NCBI GenBank assembly: GCA_017948555.1
Contig: JAFMYY010000019.1
Location: 61,610-125,609 of the forward strand
Length of the DNA: 64,000 nucleotides
DNA from: Cesiribacteraceae bacterium YIM B00369
GTDB lineage: Bacteria > Bacteroidota > Bacteroidia > Cytophagales > Cyclobacteriaceae
Direction: 5' to 3'
Part shown: positions 9,590 to 17,211 of the stretch, in pieces
How positions within the stretch are numbered: the stretch's first letter is position 1
How the letters are laid out: the number at the start of each line of letters is the position of its first letter
Position numbers and translations under genes: made by a program
The notes under the pieces: model-generated
Seen by the model: the letters and a program-made list of their open reading frames with translations, nothing else
Told to the model about the DNA's origin: nothing
Databases searched by the model: none

Positions 9590-10839
9590 GCCTGTGGTTC
9601 TTTTATGTTTACTTGCTGTACTACTTCATTAAAAAGCTGAATCAGCTCATCCGGTAAGCCGGTTTGGTATTTGCCTTTGTATACCTCGCTGAATATCTGG
9701 AGGGGCTCCAAATTGTGCAGCTCATCGAACGACATGATCCTCTTCCGCTCCTCTTTCCCCGCCTCCGGATAGGAAACATCAATTCTGGCTAAACGAACAT
9801 ACTTGTTCTCCACAGCGGATTGTATTTTATGTTTTAAAGATGGATCAGGCCCATTTAGGCAAACACGCACCTCCAGATAGGGGGCCGATTGGTTGGAGCC
9901 TTCTTTTTCAGGCAGCTTGCCCAACTCTTTCATTACCAGATCCAGGTCCCTGGGGCTGGAAGGGATTCGGATCAACTCAGCTGTTACTGGTATTTCAACC
10001 TCTTTCAGGGATGTTGCCTGCTCTCCTTCCAGCTCGATATAAATAAGCTGATGTTTATAACCCTTTTCAGAAAAAGACATAGGCAAGGGGCTTCCGGCAT
10101 AACGTACATTTTCACGCTTCCCTACTCTCTGAGCTTTGTGGATGTGCCCCAAAGCAGTATAGGCTATCCCTTCATCAAAAACAGTTACAGGGATACATTC
10201 CACACCACCAATAATTGCCCGTTCACTCCGGTCATTCTCGGATGTTGCTGCTCCTGCAGCATGCAAATGGCCCATGGCAATAATAGCCTCTCCTTTTTCC
10301 CGTTTATTCAATGCATATTGGTAAGCCTGCTGATAAACAGTGGTTACGCCTTCCGTATAGGGGTTAACAGCACCCGGAACAGAAGGGTAATCTCCAAGAC
10401 GTAAAAAGGGAACGGCCATGCACCAGGCTTTTCTTTCCCCCTGGCGATTGACCACCGGAATAACCAATTTTTCATAATCCAGGGAACGGTCCTCTTTCCG
10501 GTGAACCAGCCCAACGATGGTCGTATTTAAAGCTTCCAGCAAAGGCTTCGGTGCCTCTAAACGAGCCGCAGAATCATGGTTTCCTGCAATAATGATAATT
10601 TGCAGACCAGGCTGAGCACTGCTAACTTCCCTTAAAAAGCGATAAAATACTTCCTGGGCTCTGGCAGAGGGATTAGCTACATCAAATACATCCCCGCTCA
10701 TCAGCAGCACATCAATATCCAGTTCTTTTACCTGGCCTACCAACCAGGAAAGAAATTGTTCATGCTCATAGGTCCGGTCATAGTCGTAAAAAGTCTGGCC
10801 AATATGCCAGTCGGTGGTATGGAGTATTTTTAAGGGCAT
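9586..10839 (-). CDS. sbcD: Exonuclease subunit SbcD (Mre11-like nuclease)
   Basis: A 417-residue calcineurin-like phosphoesterase. The metal-binding motifs appear in order: TTDWHIGQ, MSGDVFDVA, IAGNHDSAAR, MGHLHAAG and LGHIHKAQ. It is the catalytic partner of SbcC, cutting double-stranded and hairpin DNA ends. It is the first gene of the four-gene minus-strand run, so its promoter region probably controls all four. A palindrome with a correctly spaced -7-like box lies about 90-140 bases upstream. Confidence 0.97.
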   Translation of the reverse strand: MPLKILHTTDWHIGQTFYDYDRTYEHEQFLSWLVGQVKELDIDVLLMSGDVFDVANPSARAQEVFYRFLREVSSAQPGLQIIIIAGNHDSAARLEAPKPLLEALNTTIVGLVHRKEDRSLDYEKLVIPVVNRQGERKAWCMAVPFLRLGDYPSVPGAVNPYTEGVTTVYQQAYQYALNKREKGEAIIAMGHLHAAGAATSENDRSERAIIGGVECIPVTVFDEGIAYTALGHIHKAQRVGKRENVRYAGSPLPMSFSEKGYKHQLIYIELEGEQATSLKEVEIPVTAELIRIPSSPRDLDLVMKELGKLPEKEGSNQSAPYLEVRVCLNGPDPSLKHKIQSAVENKYVRLARIDVSYPEAGKEERKRIMSFDELHNLEPLQIFSEVYKGKYQTGLPDELIQLFNEVVQQVNIKEPQA

Positions 10840-10884
10840 TGATTGAGAGATTTATAATGTTTAAAGTTATCTGGCTACTCTCCA

Positions 10885-10913
10885 AATAAAAAAGCACTTA
10901 CGTGCCTTTTATT
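10885..10913 (-). terminator. AT-rich hairpin between the PD-(D/E)XK gene and sbcD
   Basis: An inverted repeat with arms AATAAAAAAGCAC and GTGCCTTTTATT and a short loop. It lies downstream of the minus-strand gene ending at 11060 and upstream of sbcD. It shares its arms almost exactly with the hairpin at 12555-12583, which also follows a minus-strand gene. A terminator is the simplest reading; either strand could use it. Confidence 0.5.
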
Positions 10914-10928
10914 ACGGCTTGTCCAGTA

Positions 10929-10980
10929 TCAAATTAAGGGGAGATTACAGAATTTCCATATAAATGCCAAGCTTGTCGTT
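10929..10980 (-). promoter_or_regulatory. Candidate operator and promoter, site A (sbcD operon)
   Basis: Read on the minus strand, CGACAAGCTTGGCA (core AAGCTT at 10969-10974) is followed 35.5 bases from its centre by TAATTTGA at 10936-10929, a partial match to the Bacteroidetes -7 box TAnnTTTG. Five other intergenic sites in this window have the same palindrome at the same spacing. The inferred transcript would start roughly 90 bases before sbcD. Confidence 0.5.
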
Positions 10981-11059
10981 CCGCTTCATAATTGAATTTT
11001 ATCAATAAAATAATTATTACAATAGCATCTTTCCATAATCCGCAGGGGGAAATAGTCAT

Positions 11060-12508
11060 TCAACAAGCGTAAAAGCTTTTTTCAAACTCCTTATTCTTCA
11101 ACCCATCTGACAATTCTGAATAATAGCTTTCGCCACATTGAATTAAATTACAATAATCCTCCTTATCAATTTCACTTATTACCTTTCCTTGCCTGGGCTT
11201 AAATGAAAATTTATCGCTTTTTAAAAATAGCTCTTTTAGCAAAATTTCAGAACCCATATATTTCTTCAGCAAATCCCAATTTGTTCTGTAATAAAGGGTA
11301 CCTGACCCATCATTTAAATGTGAGCTCAAATAATGTTTGGTACCACAGCTATAGAGTCCTAAGATTGTGCCTTCAGAATTAAGGATATCATCTTCCTTTT
11401 TTAAATGCTTAGGCTCATTTGCCTTATTAACCCTATGGTAAAAGTCAAGCAAGTATTCCTTTATCCTTTCTATGGAAAATGACTCCTCTCCGATTTCCTT
11501 AAGCAGGTTTTCCCTGTAAACATATTTGGTTCTTTCCTCTCTGGCTGTCTCCTTCGTATCTTTAAACTCACCACTGCTTTTTGTCTCCAGACCGTTTTTC
11601 TGAAGAGATTGAATCTTTTCTCCGACGATAGCATTCCCGTTCATTCCCCTTCCAATGTGGCAGTACAATTTGATTGTTCCACCCTGCAGCTGAATTAAAA
11701 ATTCGCTTTCTGCCTCATAATCCTTCCAGGACTTCCTAGGATGAAGATTGAGCAGAGGAATATTGCTGGAGCCACCTCCCAAATAGAAGCCAGAAAAATA
11801 TTCCTGGTATTCTTCCATTTCAGAAAGGATTTCAGAAAGAAATAGCGTAAGCCAAAATCTATTTTCCCCCTTATTATCTCCAGGATTTGAAAATATCTCA
11901 TATATTCTGGTGGTTTTTGCTTCCTGATAGGCTGTCAGCTTTTCCTGCAGGAGCTCCTGATACTGCTCCACAAGAAAACGCTTATTTTGGCTTAATTCCG
12001 GCTTTCTCTCCATAAATTCCTGAATCCAATCATGGATCTGAGCATAAGTGATGCTGCGCCAGTCAGCAGGAAGAACTCCCTTTGCAGGGGATAAAAAGCT
12101 GATAAGAACTTTAGAAACATCCTTTCCCTTAAATTTCTGTTCTGCAAATCTTGAATACCCTCTGAATTGAATGCGCGTGGGCAGTGACTTAAATTTATTT
12201 TCAATAATGCAAATTCTTTCCCCAGCCTTGTCCGTAACCAAAATATCAAACCTGATCCTTCTTCTGGATCCCTCATCAGGCCTGAACGGATATGAAACTT
12301 CTTCTTTTGGAATTTCTATATCCTCAAAACCAACCCCCAGTATCTTTTCTCTAAAGAATTTTGATTCGTTGAGCAGGAAAGAAATGATGGCAGAATGAAT
12401 TACTTCTTTATCGTCTTTAGATAAAAGCTTTATGATATTAATATCTTTATTCATGAAGAAAGGTGTTTTATAATTTGAGGAGTATATTTCGAGCCATTCG
12501 TAAAGCAA
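11060..12508 (-). CDS. PD-(D/E)XK nuclease superfamily protein (PDDEXK_4-like)
   Basis: A 482-residue protein. The N-terminal 150 residues hold a PD-(D/E)XK-type core: D88 in RIRFDILVTD, then E103 and K105 in CIIENKFKSLP, then the RIQFRGYSRFAEQ helix. This is the pattern of the PDDEXK_4 family, small nucleases often found in accessory DNA. The remainder is unassigned and contains a predicted beta-rich part (residues about 240-300). It stands alone between two hairpins and shows no obvious -7 box just upstream. The role is unknown; a defence or repair nuclease is plausible by family only. Confidence 0.7.
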   Translation of the reverse strand: MLYEWLEIYSSNYKTPFFMNKDINIIKLLSKDDKEVIHSAIISFLLNESKFFREKILGVGFEDIEIPKEEVSYPFRPDEGSRRRIRFDILVTDKAGERICIIENKFKSLPTRIQFRGYSRFAEQKFKGKDVSKVLISFLSPAKGVLPADWRSITYAQIHDWIQEFMERKPELSQNKRFLVEQYQELLQEKLTAYQEAKTTRIYEIFSNPGDNKGENRFWLTLFLSEILSEMEEYQEYFSGFYLGGGSSNIPLLNLHPRKSWKDYEAESEFLIQLQGGTIKLYCHIGRGMNGNAIVGEKIQSLQKNGLETKSSGEFKDTKETAREERTKYVYRENLLKEIGEESFSIERIKEYLLDFYHRVNKANEPKHLKKEDDILNSEGTILGLYSCGTKHYLSSHLNDGSGTLYYRTNWDLLKKYMGSEILLKELFLKSDKFSFKPRQGKVISEIDKEDYCNLIQCGESYYSELSDGLKNKEFEKSFYAC

Positions 12509-12554
12509 TATGTTGTTGGCTAATCGAGTTCTAAATTTAGCAGGGGTAAACCCG

Positions 12555-12583
12555 AATAAAAAAGCACAAAAGTGGCTTTTATT
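12555..12583 (-). terminator. AT-rich hairpin, copy of the 10885 element
   Basis: Arms AATAAAAAAGCAC and GTGGCTTTTATT enclose a four-base loop. The 13-base left arm is identical to that at 10885-10913, and both copies are followed by ACG. It lies upstream of the minus-strand PD-(D/E)XK gene, so it could end transcription arriving from 12909. Confidence 0.45.
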
Positions 12584-12842
12584 ACGACCAGATTATTTTA
12601 AAAATTAGAGGAATGTCCACTTTTCCTGCTTAAATAATAAAGCCGGGCATCCTGATCATTTTTAGGATTATTATATTTAAAACAATTGTTACAACACTAA
12701 TTAAGAAAAATTATAAGTGAGTGATAAACAGCACTAAAACCCTTGTTTTCACCTAATTACCGGTAAAATAAAAAAGCTAAATAATTGGATTAACCCAATA
12801 TATTATTAAACAAAATAGAAATAGATTCCCGAGGCATTCCTT

Positions 12843-12872
12843 AACAAAAGAGTGCATTTTATTACTTTTGTT
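12843..12872 (-). terminator. Hairpin after the degenerate exonuclease gene
   Basis: AACAAAAG (12843-12850) and CTTTTGTT (12865-12872) form a perfect eight-base stem 36 bases beyond the stop codon of the minus-strand gene ending at 12909. The position suits a transcription terminator. Confidence 0.45.
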
Positions 12873-12908
12873 TGGGATTATTTTTTTGTTTTGAAATTTC
12901 TCTGCACC

Positions 12909-13667
12909 TCAATCATCATCCTCCGGTTCCTCTCTTCCTAAGATCCTCCTCAGATGAACTTTTGTTTCTTCAGGAATCTGCGCATGTAGTAAAACGGTAG
13001 TGTGAATTTCCTCTACAACAGGATTTCCTTTGCGCCCTCCCCAATTATGAATATATCCACCATTCCTGTACCGTAAGAATTCCCGGTAATCCACAAATTC
13101 GTCCCCATGGCTAAAGGCGGAAATATGTTGGATATTGTTTGGGATGTCATTATATCTTTCCAGTTGCCCCAGTAGTACACGAATAATGGCATCTGTTTTG
13201 TTGTGGGGGGAGCCTGTCTCTTCAAGCTCTTCGCCACAATAGAATTTAAAGAGTGCAGTAAGAGTACTTCTCTCCTTCCCCATGAAGATCCTCAACGGAT
13301 CAATAACGCTGACCTCAGCCACCGGGTTGGGGAATCCCACCCTATGGAATTCCTGCACCAGCATGCTTACCTGCGGACTATACCAGTTGAAACCTAAAAA
13401 GTCGCTTCCGGAAATAAATTCCATCAGACTTTGACTTATCTCCCTGAAGGTTGGGGCATCCTTCACCATCTCATCGGTAATACCATGATCAGCTGTAGCT
13501 TCTTCCGTGATGGGCTTTCCGGGATTTATTAACGTATGGGTTCCGATTCTCTTCCCGCCCGGTAATAGCTTGCTCACGACCAGCTTTACAATTCTGTCTC
13601 TAACAGGATGTGAGCCTGTCGCTTCCAAGTCAAAAACACAGATGGGTCGTGATAGATTAAGTTTCAT
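12909..13667 (-). CDS. DEDDh exonuclease paralogue with destroyed active site
   Basis: A 252-residue protein that aligns without gaps to the exonuclease at 28623-29381. The first motif is intact (D13 and E15 in VFDLEATG). The second aspartate is replaced by Q99 (FNWYSPQVSML, where the paralogue has RFDVPIL). In the third motif the histidine and aspartate are G152 and K157 (TGSPHNKTDA against AHSAHADTNA). Only two of the five DEDDh residues remain, so nuclease activity is unlikely. The ExoX-like C-terminal segment (YIHNWGGRKGNPVVEE) is kept. The reading frame is intact over its full length, which argues for a retained non-catalytic role such as DNA or protein binding. It has its own promoter very close to the start codon. 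Confidence 0.85.
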   Translation of the reverse strand: MKLNLSRPICVFDLEATGSHPVRDRIVKLVVSKLLPGGKRIGTHTLINPGKPITEEATADHGITDEMVKDAPTFREISQSLMEFISGSDFLGFNWYSPQVSMLVQEFHRVGFPNPVAEVSVIDPLRIFMGKERSTLTALFKFYCGEELEETGSPHNKTDAIIRVLLGQLERYNDIPNNIQHISAFSHGDEFVDYREFLRYRNGGYIHNWGGRKGNPVVEEIHTTVLLHAQIPEETKVHLRRILGREEPEDDD

Positions 13668-13673
13668 ATACTA

Positions 13674-13710
13674 CAAAAGTAAAATTGACCTGCGCCAGAA
13701 TGCGTCGCTG
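13674..13710 (-). promoter_or_regulatory. Promoter with GCGAC/TGGCGCA element, possibly leaderless
   Basis: On the minus strand a perfect -7 box TACTTTTG (13681-13674) ends only six bases before the ATG at 13667, so the mRNA may be nearly leaderless. The start is secure because the paralogue begins with the same residues. Upstream lies GCGACGC...TCTGGCGCA, centred 19.5 bases from the box. The same arrangement occurs at 19944-19980. Confidence 0.55.
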
Positions 13711-13733
13711 ATAAAATTTCTTTTCAGGATTTT

Positions 13734-14183
13734 TTAAGGAAAAAAAAATTTCAGTACAGCTTCCCCTTTTTCATTTCCCAGGAGGATTGCATTCTGACCA
13801 AATTCCCGGCCGAGCTCACAGGCCTCCCATCGGCCTATCCCAGCGATAAAGAAGCTTTCTTCCGGAGGCCAATCCCCAAGGAGCCCTTTTCCTTCCCCTT
13901 CATACAGCTGAAAGCTTTTAACCTTCTCCCGCAAAAGACCCTGTTGTTTCCTGTTAAAATATTCCGGCATGGGAAGGGAATGGGGATTCCAGGCAGTGAT
14001 GTAGGCCCAGCTTTCAATCCCTTCCTCTTCCAAAAATTTCTTTAAAGCCAGGTTATCCGTTTCCAGGCGGATGGTAATAATTTTCCTTCCATAGGTAAAG
14101 CGGTAATCGGTCTGGAAGTAGCATTCCCTGAGAGTTGGTAGTTCGTTTGGGTTCATTTTGATAGTTGTTTTATAGTACCTCAT
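13734..14183 (-). CDS. DUF3293 family protein
   Basis: A 149-residue protein. The line YITAWNPHSLPMPEYFNRKQQ is followed by GDWPPEESFFIAGIG and LGREFGQNAILLG, the conserved blocks of the DUF3293 family. The biochemical role of the family is not established. The gene follows the cysteine-containing gene at 14199-14594 after 15 bases and is probably co-transcribed with it. Confidence 0.8.
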   Translation of the reverse strand: MRYYKTTIKMNPNELPTLRECYFQTDYRFTYGRKIITIRLETDNLALKKFLEEEGIESWAYITAWNPHSLPMPEYFNRKQQGLLREKVKSFQLYEGEGKGLLGDWPPEESFFIAGIGRWEACELGREFGQNAILLGNEKGEAVLKFFFP

Positions 14184-14198
14184 GTTGGCCGCCCACGC

Positions 14199-14594
14199 CT
14201 AATCCAAAATATGATCTCCTCCCGGGGGTATAAAGCCATAACCACAGCAGGTGGCACATCCCCCTCCTGTACAGTCCGGGCAGTCATCCCCTTTTTCTAT
14301 GATTCCTGAATATTCTGCTTTCAGCCCGGGATTATCCCTGTACTCATTTCCATAGAAATCTATCTCAAGGAACTGCGTGGCCTCACCGACTCCTGCTCCG
14401 AAAACATGCTCATACCAGGTATCGGGCCCTTTGCGGACCACTGCCCTCCCATCCTTAAATTCATGGATGTAATCATACACAGGCGGAACAACGATCTGCT
14501 TTGTGGAAAGCTTATATATACCATAGGAGCCTCCCAGGAGGATTTTTACCAGATCATTGTGCGGATCGAGGAAGCTGTTTTTCAGGATTAGCAT
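14199..14594 (-). CDS. WG-repeat-like protein with C-terminal cysteine cluster
   Basis: A 131-residue protein that I cannot assign firmly. The N-terminal half (YGIYKLSTKQIVVPPVYDYI, EFKDGRAVVRKG) resembles a WG (KWG) beta repeat. The C-terminus has a compact cysteine group, CPDC...CATCCGYGFIPPG, resembling half of a DnaJ-type zinc finger and probably binding a metal. It is the first gene of a short minus-strand unit with the DUF3293 gene and is divergent from the secreted protein at 14826. Confidence 0.6.
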   Translation of the reverse strand: MLILKNSFLDPHNDLVKILLGGSYGIYKLSTKQIVVPPVYDYIHEFKDGRAVVRKGPDTWYEHVFGAGVGEATQFLEIDFYGNEYRDNPGLKAEYSGIIEKGDDCPDCTGGGCATCCGYGFIPPGGDHILD

Positions 14595-14732
14595 AAGTTA
14601 GTATTGAGTAGTGAATATTGAGTCATGAGTACTGAAAAATCAATGAAACCGGGCATCAGGTAGTTTGCCCGGATCGGAGCATCATTGATAAAACTTTTGC
14701 AAAGGAAAGGACTTTTGGCTGCATCAGCCTTA

Positions 14733-14785
14733 AATCGTCAAGCTTATCAAAACAGGAGAAATTCAGGGCAATGGCTATAACTTTG
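14733..14785 (+). promoter_or_regulatory. Candidate operator and promoter, site B
   Basis: CGTCAAGCTTATC (core AAGCTT 14740-14745) is followed, 35.5 bases from the core centre, by a perfect -7 box TAACTTTG at 14778-14785. The start codon at 14826 lies 41 bases further on. No TTG-type -33 element is seen at the usual distance, which suits an activator-dependent promoter. Confidence 0.6.
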
Positions 14786-14825
14786 CATTACCAAAACCAA
14801 ATGTACCGCTTATCCCCTGCTACCT

Positions 14826-15512
14826 ATGACCTGTTACCTGTTCCCCACATCTATGCTATTGGCTATCCTCCTGGCATTTTCTCTACCTCTTGTTTCCCTG
14901 GAACTGCAGGCACAAACAAGTAACCGGCTTCATGAACTGATTGAACAGGAAAGGTATAAGCGGGGGCTTTCACCCTACATGACCGATACCACAGGAGAAC
15001 AATCCATTAGGAACCATATGGAATGGGCATCCATTTTCCTCCGGAATAAAACCATTCATGAGATTCCTGAGATAGAGGTTTTTCACCAGGACCCAACCCA
15101 TCCTGCAAACAGGCAATTGAGTGGCTACAGTGCCACCCACCGCTACTTTACAGTGCTAGATCCCCATCTCAGGCAATACCTGAAAAGCGACAGCACCCCA
15201 GCCTTAGGAAGCTTTGAAAATCATCTCCCATTTCTGGAACAGCATAATAATTTTCTCACGCCTTATGGTTTTACAGGCATGGAGGGAAAAGTGCTGGATT
15301 ATTCGTTAGAAAAAGAAGGTGCTCTGATTTGGGAATTTTACGGAAAAGGAGATGAACAGGCTTTTTTAGATGCTCTCCTGGCCAACAGCAGTTTCCTGAT
15401 GCAATTGGAAGGACAATATGAGGAGGACGTATATAAAACCAGGATTGCCTGCCACAGCAGGGAAATCAATGGGGAAAAATATCATATCATCCTTTTTAGC
15501 CTCGGCTTTTAA
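14826..15512 (+). CDS. Secreted protein of unknown function
   Basis: A 228-residue protein that I do not recognise. Residues 9-30 (MLLAILLAFSLPLVSLELQAQ) are a clear signal peptide with likely cleavage after QAQ, so it is exported to the periplasm or beyond. The mature part is mostly hydrophilic with no cysteine pair or enzyme motif that I can name. An internal ATG at 14853 is an alternative start that would also keep the signal peptide. It is the first gene downstream of site B; the next gene, 121 bases later, is not obviously related. Confidence 0.65.
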   Translation: MTCYLFPTSMLLAILLAFSLPLVSLELQAQTSNRLHELIEQERYKRGLSPYMTDTTGEQSIRNHMEWASIFLRNKTIHEIPEIEVFHQDPTHPANRQLSGYSATHRYFTVLDPHLRQYLKSDSTPALGSFENHLPFLEQHNNFLTPYGFTGMEGKVLDYSLEKEGALIWEFYGKGDEQAFLDALLANSSFLMQLEGQYEEDVYKTRIACHSREINGEKYHIILFSLGF

Positions 15513-15633
15513 GTCTGTGAATAATCTGCTTAGTTAACTACCGGAAATCCCCTGACTCCCTAATGACTTCGGCCTTAGGAAGGCACCCTGCAAAACTTTC
15601 ATTTCAAAAGATTTTACCTCCAACCAACACCAC

Positions 15634-16548
15634 ATGAGAAACTCCCTTAGCCAATTGTCGAAGAATGAGAAAGCACAGCTTATCCATACCCTGTCAGGAT
15701 ACTTAAAGCAGGGCAAGAACCTGATATATTACGCATCAGGCAGATGGATATCAGAGGACTATTATACGCTCCCTTTTGATCATGTGGTGCTCATTGACAG
15801 GACTTTCAGATTCCCCTTCAGAAAGAAAAAAAACGTGATCACCTTAGGCTTTTCGGCGGTGGAAGCCACAGGCATTTTGCAGGCAGCAGGCGCAAAGTTC
15901 GATGCTTTTGTATGCATTAACGAAGGGCTCTGTGAAGGTGGAGGTTACTATCCGATCAACAGTAACTGGAGCATAGGAACTATCATGCCCATTATGAAGG
16001 AAGAATACGTCCACATTGCCTGTCCACCTTATTATGGTAGTGGTCGATGGAAAAAGATGTTCAACCTGCCACAACAGGCAAGACTTTTAGGCCCGGAAGA
16101 TCCCGGATATGTAGACCCTGCTTTCTTTTGCAGTTGTCCAAGGTATGTAAAAGAATCATCTGTCTGGCACATCAGGAAACAAGCAGGAGAACCTGCTAAA
16201 TTCCTTTTAGGCAAACGTGAAATTATGCTCCAGCGAAAAAACATCTGGGATGATTATGCCCAGCTGGATGCTGTGTTCCTGAACTTTTTTGGAGAGGAAA
16301 GTAATTCCCTGCAACAACTGTATCCTAAGACACAAAGGTTATGGAAAGGGCATTTTGAGGACATCTTACTTTTTTGCCAGAAGAATAAGATCAGGGTACT
16401 GGGACTAACCCCATGGATGGGCGGAAAATACCATCGCTTTCTGAATTATCTGAAAGAACAGGAAAAAGAGTTACCCTATCCCTATAAAATTCAGTTCTAC
16501 CACCTCAATAAAAATGATTTCCGGGAGCTTTATGCCCTCGCCAGTTAA
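15634..16548 (+). CDS. Conserved-looking hypothetical protein
   Basis: A 304-residue soluble protein with no recognised family. It contains alternating hydrophobic strands (NLIYYASGRW, DHVVLIDRTF, NVITLGFSAVEA, FDAFVCINEG) that suggest an alpha/beta fold. Several cysteines lie in the middle (FFCSCPRY). The tail has a second strand-helix pattern (KIRVLGLTPWMGG). No catalytic motif was identified. It sits between the secreted protein and a small esterase on the same strand and may be transcribed from site B. Confidence 0.6.
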   Translation: MRNSLSQLSKNEKAQLIHTLSGYLKQGKNLIYYASGRWISEDYYTLPFDHVVLIDRTFRFPFRKKKNVITLGFSAVEATGILQAAGAKFDAFVCINEGLCEGGGYYPINSNWSIGTIMPIMKEEYVHIACPPYYGSGRWKKMFNLPQQARLLGPEDPGYVDPAFFCSCPRYVKESSVWHIRKQAGEPAKFLLGKREIMLQRKNIWDDYAQLDAVFLNFFGEESNSLQQLYPKTQRLWKGHFEDILLFCQKNKIRVLGLTPWMGGKYHRFLNYLKEQEKELPYPYKIQFYHLNKNDFRELYALAS

Positions 16549-16573
16549 TCATCAAACAATTAAAAACCAAAAC

Positions 16574-17095
16574 ATGAAAGCTTATTACATACACGGATTC
16601 GAATCTAAAGGACTTACGGAGGAAAAACGGGAAAAGCTGGAAGCTTTAGGATTGGAGGTTATAGCTCCACTTTTTGACTTCAGGAAAGAAAGAAATATTC
16701 TATACCGGATAACTGAAGAGGTAAGAATGGAAAAGCCCGGTTTCCTGATCGGCAGCAGCATGGGCGGCCGTATGGCTTTCTATATCTCCAACAGGCTTAA
16801 TGTACCTGCCCTGCTTTTTAACCCTGCGCTGAAATCAGGAATGATTGATGAGATCCAGCCTGTACCGAAAGATTTCCGGGAGCTGATTCTCAATCCTTAC
16901 CAACAATTTATTTTCGGGGCAAGGGATACTACTGTTGTTCCCGCCTCCACAAAGGCTTTTCTGGAGGATAAATACCCGGGGACCCCTATAAGGGAAAAAA
17001 TGCTGCCCGAGCTGGAACACCAGATACCCGCTGCTGTACTGGAAGAGGAAACAAAGGCTTTTATAGAATTTTTAAAACAGCAGCATGTAAATTAA
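16574..17095 (+). CDS. YqiA/YcfP-like alpha/beta-hydrolase
   Basis: A small hydrolase of 173 residues when started at the ATG at 16574 (MKAYYIHGFESKG). The open frame extends 60 bases further upstream into the preceding gene, but those residues do not fit the family. It has the oxyanion sequence YIHGF, the nucleophile elbow GSSMGG, a downstream acid in FGARDTTV and the final LEHQ histidine. This is the layout of YqiA/YcfP esterases, whose natural substrates are poorly known. It starts 25 bases after the preceding stop, consistent with one transcription unit. Confidence 0.75.
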   Translation: MKAYYIHGFESKGLTEEKREKLEALGLEVIAPLFDFRKERNILYRITEEVRMEKPGFLIGSSMGGRMAFYISNRLNVPALLFNPALKSGMIDEIQPVPKDFRELILNPYQQFIFGARDTTVVPASTKAFLEDKYPGTPIREKMLPELEHQIPAAVLEEETKAFIEFLKQQHVN

Positions 17096-17138
17096 AAGCT
17101 GACAACAAAATCCTGTGCCGGAAATTAGCTTCCATCTG

Positions 17139-17186
17139 CCAGGCTTGACATATTAACAAGAGAACAAGCTTTGGCTACTACCTTTG
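17139..17186 (+). promoter_or_regulatory. Candidate operator and promoter, site C
   Basis: CTGCCAGGCTTGACA (core AGGCTT 17141-17146) precedes a perfect -7 box TACCTTTG at 17179-17186 by 35.5 bases from core centre to the first T. The ATG at 17212 is 25 bases after the box. Confidence 0.6.
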
Positions 17187-17211
17187 CAGTAGTAATCTTA
17201 AACCCTCCGCT

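Larger units (their letters stand above)
12509..12908. other. AT-rich intergenic stretch with two hairpins
   Basis: About 400 bases without a credible gene. It holds the hairpins at 12555-12583 and 12843-12872 and is otherwise AT-rich. No palindrome of the GYCARGCTTGWCR type and no clear TAnnTTTG box was found in front of the gene starting at 12508. Confidence 0.6.
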
